A stretch of DNA of 64,000 nucleotides from Neisseria meningitidis (GCF_900638555.1 NZ_LR134525.1:310001-374000); one strand, 5' to 3'. Positions 50,531-58,894 are shown, counted from the first letter of the stretch. Translations and numbers: made by a program. The notes: generated by a model from the letters alone, not told the origin.

Positions 50531-52813
50531 ATGGACTTAATCCAAACCCCGAATAAGCAATTTGTCGACGGCGACCGCCGCACGCCCGGTACTCCCGTAC
50601 CCGCATGGTGGCTGAACCAGTTACAAGGCGAGTTGTACAGCATTTTAAACGCGGTTGGCATTGAGCCTAACAAAGCCGACCATGCCCAAGTCTTATCGGC
50701 CATTAAAACGTTGGCCGCCGATGCTTCGCAGGTTGCCAGTATCGATGCTCTGCGTAAATACAGCGGCACAGGCTATGTGAACGTCAACGCCTATCACGCC
50801 AATACAACAGTGGGCGGCGGCGTGTTTGTGGCGGATAAAGCCGATAAATCTACCGCTGATAACGGCTGTACCGTTATTGTTTCTACCGACGGCACGCGCT
50901 GGAAGCGTGTGTTTTCAGGGATGCTTAACCTGCATGATTTTGGATATGTGGCCAGCAAAAACAATGCACTATCCACTTTGAATGCCGCTGAATCTGCCGC
51001 GCTTGACGTAGTTGTTGATTGCTTGGGTTTGTCAATTGATACGGGTAATACCTACCCGCAAAAAAACAAATACACAAACGGCAAGTTTGTGATTAACGGC
51101 AAAACTGTCGATGTTCAATACCAGCCTATCAGAAGCGGTATCGGTCGATTCATCTCCGGAACTGGTGCAGCAGCCAACCTCAAATCGAATGAATGGACTG
51201 GCGCGGGTTTAATCGTTATTGGCGAAGGCGCAATGGAGCAGATGGAGAAATGTGTTTCCTCAATCGCTATTGGCGACCGTGCGCAGGGCTTTTCTAAAGT
51301 AAGCAGGGACAACATCGCCATTGGGGCCGACAGCCTGATTAATGTGCAGGCCGCTACTGAATGGTACGACCAGTCACGCATGGAAGGCACGCGCAACATC
51401 GGTATTGGTGGTAATGCAGGACGCGGCATCACCAGCGGTTACTCTAATGTGTCAATCGGGCGCAATGCCGGACAGGGATTGGGTGAAGGCTCGTCAAATA
51501 TTGCACTTGGCGCAGGCGCGATGGCTGGTACTGCTCCAGTCGGTTTTAGTGGCGACATTGAAGTTTTTTGGCCGTCTTCGACCTCAAGAACAATCGCAAT
51601 CGGCGAGGCTGTCTTGCAAACATATCAGGGCCGCGCCGCTCAAACCGCAATTGGTGCCAATGCGGCGCGAAATACAAAAAAGGCCGAAAAAGTTACCGCA
51701 ATCGGTTCTGCCGCGATGGAGAATCTTGAGCGAAACCGCGCCCCAAATGGCGGAGATGTTGTCTGGACGGGAACGGAAGCAGGTACCTACGCCCAATCTG
51801 GAAAAAACATCACGCTTACATTTCCCAACATTCGCGGTGCGCAAGCGACTTATTGGGTGGGCATCCGCCTTACATCAGGCACGGCGCAAACCTTACAAAA
51901 CGACGTCGTACCGGCTCAGGTCGTATCAGTGAATGGCAATACATTAATCATCCAAAGCTCAAAAGAGCTGACCGCCACCGGCGCGGCCGAACTGAAATAC
52001 GTTTATTCTGTAAATTCAACCGCTACTAAAAACGAAGAGTTGACCATCATCGGCGCGAACGCCATGAATAAGGCATTGACCGCAGGATACTCAACTATCA
52101 TCGGCGTAGATGCCGCGTTGTTGGGAGACAATTATCAAAAAACAACCGCAATCGGCGCATCATCTTTACGAACAGGTAGTCATATTTCCACAACTGCTAT
52201 TGGGTATTGGGTAATCCCTTTGGCAAGTAGTGAGAAATGTGTTGCCATTGGAGATAGTGCGGGCTATCGGAACGTTCAAGGCGACTTTTTGACTGGGAAA
52301 ATAACAAACTCCATCGCCATCGGATATGGCGCAAGAATAAACGGCGATAACGAAATCCAAATCGGTACGACAGGGCAAACTTTATATGCTCCAACCGCGG
52401 TGAACATCCGTTCTGACGGCCGCGACAAAGCAGATGTTAAGCCGTTGACGAACGGTTTAGATTTTGTAATGAAGCTCAAGCCGATGACTGGCTACTACGA
52501 CCGCCGGGATTCCTACGTTGACGAATTATTCAAAGACTTGCCGGCAGATGAACGAGCGGACAAAGTCCGCGAATGGTGGGCGAATCCAATCAAGGACGGC
52601 AGTCATAAAGAAGATCGGTTGCGGCATTGGTTTATTGCCCAGGACATTGCTGCGCTGGAAGATGAATATGGTCGATTGCCGATGGTAAATAAAACAAACG
52701 ATACCTACACCGTCGAATACGAAACGTTCATCCCCGTTTTGACTAAAGCCATTCAGGAAATGGCCGCAAGAATTGAAACATTAGAAACCGAAATGAAGGA
52801 ATCGAAAAAATGA
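50531..52813 (+). CDS. Tail fibre protein with C-terminal S74 chaperone domain
   Basis: 760 residues. The first ~70 attach to the baseplate (QTPNKQFVDGDRRTPGTPVPAWWLNQLQGEL). Residues ~230-350 and 500-620 hold repeats of the S-I-A-I-G type (NIAIGADSL, NIGIGGNAG, NVSIGRNAG, NIALGAGAM, TAIGSAAM, SIAIGYGAR), the YadA-head style left-handed roll. The last ~125 (SDGRDKADVKPLTNGLDFVMKLKPMTGYYDRR) are a peptidase S74 intramolecular chaperone that would trim itself after trimer folding. No invertible alternative fibre or Gin gene is present. Confidence 0.9.
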   Translation: MDLIQTPNKQFVDGDRRTPGTPVPAWWLNQLQGELYSILNAVGIEPNKADHAQVLSAIKTLAADASQVASIDALRKYSGTGYVNVNAYHANTTVGGGVFVADKADKSTADNGCTVIVSTDGTRWKRVFSGMLNLHDFGYVASKNNALSTLNAAESAALDVVVDCLGLSIDTGNTYPQKNKYTNGKFVINGKTVDVQYQPIRSGIGRFISGTGAAANLKSNEWTGAGLIVIGEGAMEQMEKCVSSIAIGDRAQGFSKVSRDNIAIGADSLINVQAATEWYDQSRMEGTRNIGIGGNAGRGITSGYSNVSIGRNAGQGLGEGSSNIALGAGAMAGTAPVGFSGDIEVFWPSSTSRTIAIGEAVLQTYQGRAAQTAIGANAARNTKKAEKVTAIGSAAMENLERNRAPNGGDVVWTGTEAGTYAQSGKNITLTFPNIRGAQATYWVGIRLTSGTAQTLQNDVVPAQVVSVNGNTLIIQSSKELTATGAAELKYVYSVNSTATKNEELTIIGANAMNKALTAGYSTIIGVDAALLGDNYQKTTAIGASSLRTGSHISTTAIGYWVIPLASSEKCVAIGDSAGYRNVQGDFLTGKITNSIAIGYGARINGDNEIQIGTTGQTLYAPTAVNIRSDGRDKADVKPLTNGLDFVMKLKPMTGYYDRRDSYVDELFKDLPADERADKVREWWANPIKDGSHKEDRLRHWFIAQDIAALEDEYGRLPMVNKTNDTYTVEYETFIPVLTKAIQEMAARIETLETEMKESKK

Positions 52814-53433
52814 CAAGATGTGTGATTGATCAAGACGGCTTGTTCGTAGAGGAACAGTATTTTGATGACGGCCGCCAAAGCATCGAAGCTGAAATGCCTG
52901 ATCTCGCACAATATCAGGCCGCCCAGTGGGATGGACAAGGTTGGAAGATAATTCCCGACTATCGCGGATGCGTAGTTTTTGCCGGTGGGCAAGAGCAGGT
53001 GTGGGATAAGTTAGGTGATTTGCCCGATGGCGTCAGCCTGACCCCGCCTGAATCGGTAAATATTGACGGCTTAAAATCCGTAAAACTCGTCGCATTAAAT
53101 GCTGCCGCTCAGGCTTTTATTAACAAGCACGCCGGTATCGACAGCGTACCTGAATTTGAGTTTGCAAGCTGGGCAATTCAAGCCGCTGAAGCGAAGGCTT
53201 GGCAGGAAGATAAAGCCGCGCCAACGCCAGTGCTTGACGGCATTGCCACCGCCCGCGGTATGTCAGCAGACACGCTTAAAGCAGCGGCTTTGCGTAAAAC
53301 GCTGGCTTACGAACAACTCGCCGCACATGTGGCAGGTCAACGACAAGCGCTGCAAAGCAAAATCGAAGCAGCGAAAACGCAGGCCGCGCTTGATAAGATT
53401 GCAGTCGTATTCACACTGCCGGAGGCCGTCTGA
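52810..53433 (+). CDS. Fibre-associated protein with DUF4376-like C-terminus
   Basis: 207 residues, start overlapping the fibre stop. N-terminal MTRCVIDQDGLFVEEQYFDD; C-terminal TPVLDGIATARGMSADTLKAAALRKTLAYEQLAAHVAGQRQAL has the DUF4376 pattern seen after many phage fibre genes, thought to be fibre assembly or tip proteins. Confidence 0.8.
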   Translation: MTRCVIDQDGLFVEEQYFDDGRQSIEAEMPDLAQYQAAQWDGQGWKIIPDYRGCVVFAGGQEQVWDKLGDLPDGVSLTPPESVNIDGLKSVKLVALNAAAQAFINKHAGIDSVPEFEFASWAIQAAEAKAWQEDKAAPTPVLDGIATARGMSADTLKAAALRKTLAYEQLAAHVAGQRQALQSKIEAAKTQAALDKIAVVFTLPEAV

Positions 53434-53922
53434 ATGGTTCAAGTCTATTTGGCACTCTATAAAGGCAAAGCCGCAATCAACACCCCGCGCGATGTGGTTA
53501 AACGCATTGCCGACAGCGTTGTACGATTGGCAACATGCAGCCCGTACAGCCATTGTGAAATCGCTGTTAAGCACCCACGCGACGGCCTGTTTGATTGTTA
53601 TTCGTCTAGCGCGAGAGACGGCGGGGTGCGCATTAAAACCATGCCGCTGCCTGCTGATAAATGGGACTTAATCCCGCTGCCGCAATCTGTTGCCATATCG
53701 GCCAGCCGCTTGTTCCACCGTACACACGGTGCAGGTTACGACTGGCTAGGTGCGATTGGCGTGGTACTCAAATCACCACACAGCAAAAGCCGCTGGTTTT
53801 GCAGCGAATGGTGCGCATATGTAATAGGCTACACTAACCCGTGCCGATACAGCCCGCAAACCCTGTATGCCGCGGTATCAACTAAAGATAGGCCGTCTGA
53901 GAAAATGGAGGAAACAAAGTAA
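53434..53922 (+). CDS. Permuted papain-fold (YiiX/NlpC-like) protein
   Basis: 162 residues: SPYSHCEIAVKHPRDGLFDCYSSSARDGGVRIK, GAGYDWLGAIGVVLK and SRWFCSEWCAYVIG. The His (SHCE) comes before the Cys (FCSEW), the permuted order of YiiX/C92-type peptidases. It starts right after the previous stop. It may act in cell-wall penetration or fibre processing; not known. A uptake word (GCCGTCTGA) is inside its last codons. Confidence 0.82.
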   Translation: MVQVYLALYKGKAAINTPRDVVKRIADSVVRLATCSPYSHCEIAVKHPRDGLFDCYSSSARDGGVRIKTMPLPADKWDLIPLPQSVAISASRLFHRTHGAGYDWLGAIGVVLKSPHSKSRWFCSEWCAYVIGYTNPCRYSPQTLYAAVSTKDRPSEKMEETK

Positions 53923-53955
53923 TTTAGAAAGTTTTAAATAAAGAGGAGCGGCGAC

Positions 53956-54009
53956 GTGTCTGTGTTGCGAGCACCGGCACGCCAGCCAAGCAGATGTACC
54001 CTGCATTGA
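53956..54009 (+). CDS. Possible 17-residue leader peptide before com
   Basis: GTG at 53956 follows GAGGAG by seven bases and reads MSVLRAPARQPSRCTLH to a stop at 54007. It lies in the 150-base gap before com, which also has the palindrome GCCTAGCTAGGC at 54025-54036. Good ribosome site, but too short to judge coding. Confidence 0.3.
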   Translation: MSVLRAPARQPSRCTLH

Positions 54010-54071
54010 CTTCAAGGCCGCTTTGCCTAGCTAGGCGGCGGTAATTCTAACCTAAACGGAGTTAATGCGAC

Positions 54072-54186
54072 ATGGTTTATTATCGTGAATTACGTTGTGT
54101 CTACTGCAAAAAAACTATTGGCCAAAGGCAGCGGTAACGTACAAATCAAGTGTAACCGTTGTAAAACGGTTAATACTTTCAGCTAG
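54072..54186 (+). pseudogene. com: Com-like zinc-finger translational regulator, frameshifted at A7
   Basis: ATG at 54072 reads MVYYRELRCVYCKK and then leaves frame at an A7 run (54108-54114), stopping after about 21 codons. With six A it continues LLAKGSGNVQIKCNRCKTVNTFS to a TAG at 54184-54186, giving the Com pattern of two Cys pairs (CVYC and CNRC) and about 37 residues. In Mu, Com unmasks the mom ribosome site. Here the next gene is an adenine methyltransferase. The A7 run could slip back in transcription or replication. Confidence 0.78.
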
Positions 54187-54269
54187 ACAACCATTACTAA
54201 GAATGCCGTCGAGCATCATTTTAAAACTGATTTCAGAACACCAGCGAGAGTGTCGGAGAGTAAGTAAAA

Positions 54270-55109
54270 ATGATGCAAAAATACCACTCAACGGCCCCGC
54301 TGCCATTCGTCGGACAGAAGCGATATTTCATTAAACACTTCACTAAAGTATTGTCGCAAATTCCCGCTGACGGCAAACATTGGACAATTGTAGACGTATT
54401 CGGCGGCAGCGGCCTGTTGGCGCACGTTGCAAAACGTATCAAACCGCAGGCGCGGGTAATTTACAACGACTATGACAACTACTCAGACCGCCTGCGGCAC
54501 ATCCCAGATTACAACCGTTTGCGTGAACAAATCGCGCAGATAGTTGGCGGCATCCCCAAAGGCTCAAGGCTAGACCCTGAACGTACCCGATCAGTGCAAC
54601 AAACAATCACTAATTTCCAAGGCCACATTGATGTGCGCGTACTTTCATCATGGCTTTTATTTAGTGCCAAACAGGCAAATTCGCTTGAACAATTGCTGGG
54701 GTTTGAGTTCTACAATAAGGTACGCCAATCCCCATACTCCATCGCTGCCGACTATTTAGACGGCCTCGAAATCACCCAGCAAGACTATAATCTTTTGATG
54801 GCTGAGCATCAGCATAACCCCAATACTCTGCTGGTATTAGACCCGCCTTATGTGTCCACTGCTCAGGGTGCGTATGCCGCTGATAAATACTTTAATATGG
54901 TTAGCTTCCTGCGTATGATTCAGTATATGCGCCCACCGTTTATCCTATTTAGCTCCACCCGTAGCGAGGCGCTGGACTACTTCCAATTTTTGCAAGAGTG
55001 CGAACCGGACAAATACCGGCGCTTCAGCGGCTACAATATCGTTTCACTAGATGCCAAGATGGGCAAAGGAATCGAGTATCAGGACAATATGATTTATAAA
55101 ATAGATTAA
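54270..55109 (+). CDS. D12-class DNA adenine-N6 methyltransferase in the mom position
   Basis: 279 residues of the Dam/D12 family: PLPFVGQKRYFIKHFTKVL N-terminal motif, AdoMet-binding DVFGGSGLLAHV near 45, catalytic LVLDPPYVST near 193, and FILFSSTRSEALDYF. It could protect phage DNA from restriction as Mom does in Mu, by another chemistry. It follows com by about 80 bases and ends the late region. The recognition sequence cannot be read from the gene. Confidence 0.92.
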   Translation: MMQKYHSTAPLPFVGQKRYFIKHFTKVLSQIPADGKHWTIVDVFGGSGLLAHVAKRIKPQARVIYNDYDNYSDRLRHIPDYNRLREQIAQIVGGIPKGSRLDPERTRSVQQTITNFQGHIDVRVLSSWLLFSAKQANSLEQLLGFEFYNKVRQSPYSIAADYLDGLEITQQDYNLLMAEHQHNPNTLLVLDPPYVSTAQGAYAADKYFNMVSFLRMIQYMRPPFILFSSTRSEALDYFQFLQECEPDKYRRFSGYNIVSLDAKMGKGIEYQDNMIYKID

Positions 55110-55127
55110 CCCGCCTAAACGGCGGGC

Positions 55128-55198
55128 GGTATCAAAGTTCCACCTTATAGCGCGGCCTAACTAGGTGTCAAAGATTTTCCGAAAAGGTGCTAAAGTTC
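55128..55198 (-). promoter_or_regulatory. Right-end transposase-binding-site array
   Basis: GGTATCAAAGTTC (55128-55140), AGGTGTCAAAG (55163-55173) and AGGTGCTAAAG (55185-55195) are the reverse complements of the left-end words TTTGATACC, TTTGACACCT and a variant CTTTAGCACCT. These are the expected R1-R3 sites. Confidence 0.65.
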
Positions 55199-55205
55199 GC
55201 GCCGC

Positions 55206-55210
55206 CTTAT
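55206..55210 (+). repeat. Candidate 5-bp target duplication, right copy (CTTAT)
   Basis: Matches CTTAT at 15901-15905; see the left copy for the alternative AAGTT pair. Host sequence, beginning with the CTGCACCC hairpin, resumes after it. Confidence 0.45.
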
Positions 55211-55215
55211 AAACT

Positions 55216-55243
55216 GCACCCGTTTTCGGGTGCAGTTTTTTAT
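55216..55243 (+). terminator. Terminator left of gpxA, probably originally serving norB
   Basis: CTGCACCCG-TTTT-CGGGTGCAG followed by TTTTTTA. It now lies outside the prophage right end, so norB has been separated from it by 39 kb; the prophage supplies its own inward terminator at 16109-16141. Confidence 0.8.
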
Positions 55244-55315
55244 TGCGGATTGGGACGGGAATGGAAAAGGATGTGGATTTTTTATTTTAATCGGCTATAC
55301 AATTGCTGCTTTCAT

Positions 55316-55342
55316 GCCGTCTGAAGCACGTTTCAGATGGCA
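55316..55342 (+). repeat. Variant DUS pair upstream of gpxA
   Basis: ATGCCGTCTGAA and TTTCAGATGGCAT (one base off the uptake word) face each other across four bases, 27 bases before gpxA. It would be a weak hairpin in the gpxA leader. Confidence 0.55.
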
Positions 55343-55368
55343 TCGGTTTACATCAGATAAGGATAAAA

Positions 55369-55902
55369 ATGGGTATTTACGATTTTCAAATGAAAGATGC
55401 AGAAGGCAATGCGGTTGATTTGTCAGGCTATCGCGGCAAGGTTCTGCTGATTGTCAACACGGCAACGCGTTGCGGTCTGACCCCGCAATACGAGGCTTTG
55501 CAGAAGCTGTATGCACAATATACCGCAGAAGGCTTGGAGATTTTGGATTTTCCGTGCAACCAGTTCCGCGAACAGGCTCCCGAAAGCAGCGGAGAAATTG
55601 CCCAAGTGTGTATGATGAAGTTTGGCACGAAGTTTAAGATTTTCGACAAAATCGAAGTCAATGGAGCAAATACCGCGCCCTTGTATGCCTACCTGAAATC
55701 CGTCAAACCGCAAGATAAAGGCAATCATCTGTTTAAAGATTTCGTGTTGAAGCTCGCAGCTTTGGGAGAGAAGCGCGACGAAGGCGACATCAAATGGAAC
55801 TTTACCAAATTCCTCGTCAACCGCGACGGCGAAGTGGTCGAGCGTTTTGCGCCTAGTGTTACGCCCGAAGAAATCGAAGCCGATATTCGGGCATTGCTGT
55901 AA
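55369..55902 (+). CDS. gpxA: Glutathione peroxidase family protein
   Basis: 177 residues of the thioredoxin-fold Gpx family: VNTATRCGLTPQYEALQKLY with the peroxidatic Cys (in place of selenocysteine) near 35, LDFPCNQFREQAP near 65 and IKWNFTKFLVNRDGEVVERFAP near 140, which complete the Cys-Gln-Trp triad. Reduces peroxides in the cytoplasm, probably via thioredoxin. ATG at 55369 has AAGGATAAAA before it; the longer frame is unlikely. A DUS terminator follows. Confidence 0.95.
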   Translation: MGIYDFQMKDAEGNAVDLSGYRGKVLLIVNTATRCGLTPQYEALQKLYAQYTAEGLEILDFPCNQFREQAPESSGEIAQVCMMKFGTKFKIFDKIEVNGANTAPLYAYLKSVKPQDKGNHLFKDFVLKLAALGEKRDEGDIKWNFTKFLVNRDGEVVERFAPSVTPEEIEADIRALL

Positions 55903-55919
55903 TCTGCCGCCGTCTTGGG

Positions 55920-55950
55920 AAATGCCGTCTGAAGGCTTCAGACGGCATTT
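55920..55950. terminator. DUS inverted-pair terminator between gpxA and the S66 gene
   Basis: AAATGCCGTCTGAAG and CTTCAGACGGCATTT form a perfect stem with A/T tails on both sides, serving the two convergent genes. Confidence 0.82.
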
Positions 55951-55964
55951 GTCCGTTTGCGGGT

Positions 55965-57149
55965 TTATTCCGAAATATCGGCAACACCGCTTTCGGGGAA
56001 GATGGGCAAATCCGGCGGTGGGAGCAGGGTATCCAAAGTCAGGGCGGACGCATCGAGTGTGGGGTAGCCTTCAAACGCGACCGAATAACCGCTGTTTCCG
56101 TTCATACGGATTCGGGCGTGCGCGCCCAGAGGGAAAGTGATTTTGTCGGCAATGTGCCCGAAGGGAAAGCCCGTCAGCACGGGGATTTTCGCCGTGCGCG
56201 AAACATGGTTGGCAACGGCGGAAAAATCATAAGACGGATCATAGACATCTCGAATTTTTTCCATACGGAAATTGCCGAACACGATGGCGCGCTGTTTCTT
56301 CAAAATACCCGAAAGATACAGCGTATTGAGCATACGTTCGATGCGGTAGGGCTGTTCGCCGACATCTTCGAGGAACAAAATGCCGCCGTCGATGTCGGGC
56401 ATATAAGGCGTGCCGGCGAGCGAGGCGAGGACGCTTAAGTTGCCGCCCCACAATATGCCTTCGGTTTCGACATCGGCGCGTTGGATATAAGGAACATCAA
56501 CGGTCAGGCGGTTTTGGGTTGCACCCTTGATAAAGGCATCCATCGTAAACGCACCGGGGGCGGGTTTGCCAAAATCGCTATAAGCCATCGGGCCGGCAAA
56601 ACTCATCATATTGCCTTTTGCCAACAATGCCAGCTGGACGGCGCATACGTCGCTGAATCCGAAAAACAGCGTGCCGTGTTCGCGCATCCTTGCGCCGAGC
56701 GAAGCAAAATCGATATGCGGCAGAATGCGTGCCGCACCATAACCGCCGCGCAAGCCCATCAGCACTTTAGGTGTGGCAACGCGACCGGAAGCGACATCTT
56801 GGAAATCGGCGGCACGTTGTGAGTCCGTGCCGGCAAACCGTTGGAAACGGCGGCTGCCCGCCTGTTGGTTGGTTACGGTAAAACCGGCATTGTAAAGGCG
56901 GGTTAAGGCTGTGTTGACGCGGTTGGTGTCTTCGGCAAAGCCTGACGAAGCGACAACGCGCAGAAGGTTGCCGTCCGAACTTTGACGGCGTGGCGTTTGG
57001 AGAGGCACGGTTCGGGCTTTCACAACGGAATGGAAAGAGGGAAGGGGCGAAACGGATGTGGCGGATGTGCCGCAAGCCTGAAGCAGTCCCGCGCCGATGG
57101 CGGCGGTGCAGGTTTTCAGGAAACGGCGGCGGGAGGTCGGTTCGGTCAT
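55965..57149 (-). CDS. S66 family LD-carboxypeptidase-like protein with Tat signal
   Basis: 394 residues. N-terminal TSRRRFLKTCTAAIGAGLLQACG combines a twin-arginine motif with a lipobox-like LQACG, so it is likely exported folded and possibly lipidated. S66 features: GLRGGYGAARILPHIDF near 140, the nucleophile Ser in LFFGFSDVCAVQLALL near 170, Glu in GGILFLEDVGEQPYRIERML near 285 and His in PFGHIADKITFPLG near 345. Cytosolic LdcA trims murein tetrapeptides; an exported homologue may act on peptidoglycan outside. The uptake word lies just before its start on the minus strand. Confidence 0.87.
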   Translation of the reverse strand: MTEPTSRRRFLKTCTAAIGAGLLQACGTSATSVSPLPSFHSVVKARTVPLQTPRRQSSDGNLLRVVASSGFAEDTNRVNTALTRLYNAGFTVTNQQAGSRRFQRFAGTDSQRAADFQDVASGRVATPKVLMGLRGGYGAARILPHIDFASLGARMREHGTLFFGFSDVCAVQLALLAKGNMMSFAGPMAYSDFGKPAPGAFTMDAFIKGATQNRLTVDVPYIQRADVETEGILWGGNLSVLASLAGTPYMPDIDGGILFLEDVGEQPYRIERMLNTLYLSGILKKQRAIVFGNFRMEKIRDVYDPSYDFSAVANHVSRTAKIPVLTGFPFGHIADKITFPLGAHARIRMNGNSGYSVAFEGYPTLDASALTLDTLLPPPDLPIFPESGVADISE

Positions 57150-57188
57150 AATTTCCCTTTCATACGGTTTCAGACGGCATCGGCGGGC

Positions 57189-57593
57189 TTAAAGCAGCTT
57201 TTTAAGCTGTTCCGTCCAATCTTGCGGCAGGGTCATACCGTGTTTCCGGACGGGGTTTGCCCAAATCGGTGCAGGGAAAGACGCATCGTTTTCAAAGCGG
57301 GCGATAATATGCCAATGCAGGTGCGGCACGACATTGCCCAAGCTGGCGAGGTTAATCTTGGCAGGTTGAAACACTTGGCGCATAGCGGCTTCGACTTTGT
57401 ACACCATTTCCATCAATTCGCCGCGTTCCGCTGCCGAAAGGTCGGTCATTTCGGCAATATGCTTACGCCAAATGACGCGGCAGAATGCAGGCGAACCGCT
57501 ATCATTATGGACGGCGATGACGCGCAGCTTGGGGGTTTGCAGCAAAACGTCTTCATTTTGCGCCGTGCAGATGGGGCAGGGTTGGGCGGTCAT
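57189..57593 (-). CDS. HIT family protein
   Basis: 134 residues: CPICTAQNEDVLLQTPKL with a zinc-like CxxC start, and the histidine triad LHWHIIARF (HxHxH type) near 90. Nucleotide hydrolase/transferase superfamily (Hint/Fhit-like); substrate unknown. AAGGAA precedes the ATG. It lies 39 bases upstream of the S66 gene, so they may share a transcript. Confidence 0.88.
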   Translation of the reverse strand: MTAQPCPICTAQNEDVLLQTPKLRVIAVHNDSGSPAFCRVIWRKHIAEMTDLSAAERGELMEMVYKVEAAMRQVFQPAKINLASLGNVVPHLHWHIIARFENDASFPAPIWANPVRKHGMTLPQDWTEQLKKLL

Positions 57594-57641
57594 TTTTCCT
57601 TATTCCTGAAAGTGTTTAAAAAACGGTAGGGTAATTTCTGA

Positions 57642-57797
57642 TATAGCGGATTAACAAAAATCAGGACAAGGCAACGAAGCCGCAGACAGTACAAATAGTA
57701 CAGAACCGATTCACTTGGTGCTTCAGCACCTTAGAGAATCGTTCTCTTTGAGCTAAGGCGAGGCAACGCCGTACTGGTTTAAATTTAATCCACTATA
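57642..57797 (+). repeat. Full-length (156-bp) Correia repeat enclosed element
   Basis: Begins TATAGCGGATTAACAAAAA, ends TTTAATCCACTATA. The central AGAATCGTTCTCT and the CAGTACGG halves are typical. The 155-157 bp class carries an IHF site. It lies just upstream of the HIT gene start and could supply promoter sequence. Confidence 0.93.
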
Positions 57798-58020
57798 GTT
57801 TAATTTGTCTGTCCGCATTGCCGCTAATTGTACCACTTCATCGTATTTCCTTTTCGGTTGAAACCCCGCCCTTTAGGGCGGCAGGATCAGACTTTATTTG
57901 GGAGGGGGTGTAACCCCTTCCAAATCAGGACGACACATAGGGAGGTGCTTTATGTGTCGTCCTGTGTGTTGAAACATATCGGACGCGTTTGAACAGTTGT
58001 GCGGCAAACTGTTTTAGCGG
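57798..58020. other. Three-hairpin segment, possible remnant of an IS200/IS605-type element
   Basis: No gene is seen. Three hairpins follow each other: CCGCCC-TTTA-GGGCGG (57866-57881), GGAGGGGG-TGTAA-CCCCTTCC (about 57901-57920) and GGACGACACATA/TATGTGTCGTCC (57928-57962). The first resembles the imperfect palindromes at IS200/IS605 ends. Alternatively it is a Neisseria small repeat of unknown type. Confidence 0.4.
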
Positions 58021-58029
58021 CAGGCAAGA

Positions 58030-58835
58030 GATGCCGTCTGAAGCCCATTGTCCGTCATTCCCACACAGGCAGTTGCTACGGTTGCTGAAGCCCCTTAGCC
58101 GTCGCGCAGGCGGTTGCTACGGTTACTAAAATCCCGTCATTCCCGCGCAGGCGGGAATCCAGTCCGTTCGGTTTCAGTTGTTTCTGATAAATCTTGCAGC
58201 GTTGGGTTTTTAGATTCCCGCTTTCGCGGGAATGACGGGGCGGTCGGATGCCGCCTGAAACTCCGTCATTCTTGCAACTTTTCGTCATTCCCGTGAAAAC
58301 GGGAATCTAGAACTTCAAACTTTCAGATAATCTTTGAATATTGCCGTTGCCCGACGGTTTGGATTCCCGCTTGCGCGGGAATGACGGTAGAGCGGTTTCA
58401 GTTGCTCCCGATAAATGCCGCAATCTCAAATCCCGTCATTCCCTCAAAAACAGAAAAACAAAATCAGAAACCTAAAATCCCGTCATTCCCGCAGCTCTTC
58501 GTCATTCCCGTGAAAGCGGGAATCTAGACCTTTTAAATTTTCACACGGCTTTTGAATATTGCCGTTACCCGAAGGTCTGGATTCCCGCCTGCACGGGAAT
58601 GACGGCAGAGCGGTTTCAGTTGTTTCTAAATAAATTTTTGCAGCGTTGGATTTTTAGATTCCCGCTTTCGCGGGAATGACGGGGCGGTCGGATGCCGCCT
58701 GAAACTCCGTCATTCTTGCAACTTTTCGTCATTCCCGTGAAAACGGGAATCTAGAACTTCAAACTTTCAGATAATCTTTGAATATTGCCGTTGCCCGACG
58801 TTCTGGATTCCCGCCTGCGCGGGAATGACGGTGGA
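58030..58835. repeat. dRS3/NIME array before rnhA
   Basis: About 800 gene-free bases with around ten dRS3 inverted repeats. A stretch of about 163 bases (58196-58359) recurs almost exactly at 58639-58800, including GGGGCGGTCGGATGCCGCC and AACTTCAAACTTTCAGAT. Short AGGCGGTTGCTACGGTTAC units occur near 58070-58125. Confidence 0.88.
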
Positions 58836-58840
58836 GGACG

Positions 58841-58881
58841 ATGCCGTCTGAAGCCCATTAGCGGTTTCAGACGGTATTTTT
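58841..58881. terminator. DUS inverted pair at the 3' end of rnhA
   Basis: ATGCCGTCTGAA and TTTCAGACGGTAT (one variant base) lie across ten bases, with TTTTT on the plus side. Confidence 0.65.
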
Positions 58882-58894
58882 GTCGGTGCGGCAG

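Larger units (their letters stand above)
15906..55205. mobile_element. Mu-like prophage inserted between norB and gpxA
   Basis: About 39.3 kb with the Mu gene order: repressor, Ner, A, B, GemA, Mor, amidase, spanins, terminase, portal, F-like, G, I/scaffold, T, L, M, tape measure, N, P, gp45-48, fibre, Com. Both ends carry similar TTTGACACC/TTTGATACC words in inverted orientation. Several cargo genes on either strand interrupt the operons. Frameshifts in an early gene, the tape measure, gp47 and com suggest it is defective. Ends are inferred, plus or minus about 30 bases. Confidence 0.93.
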
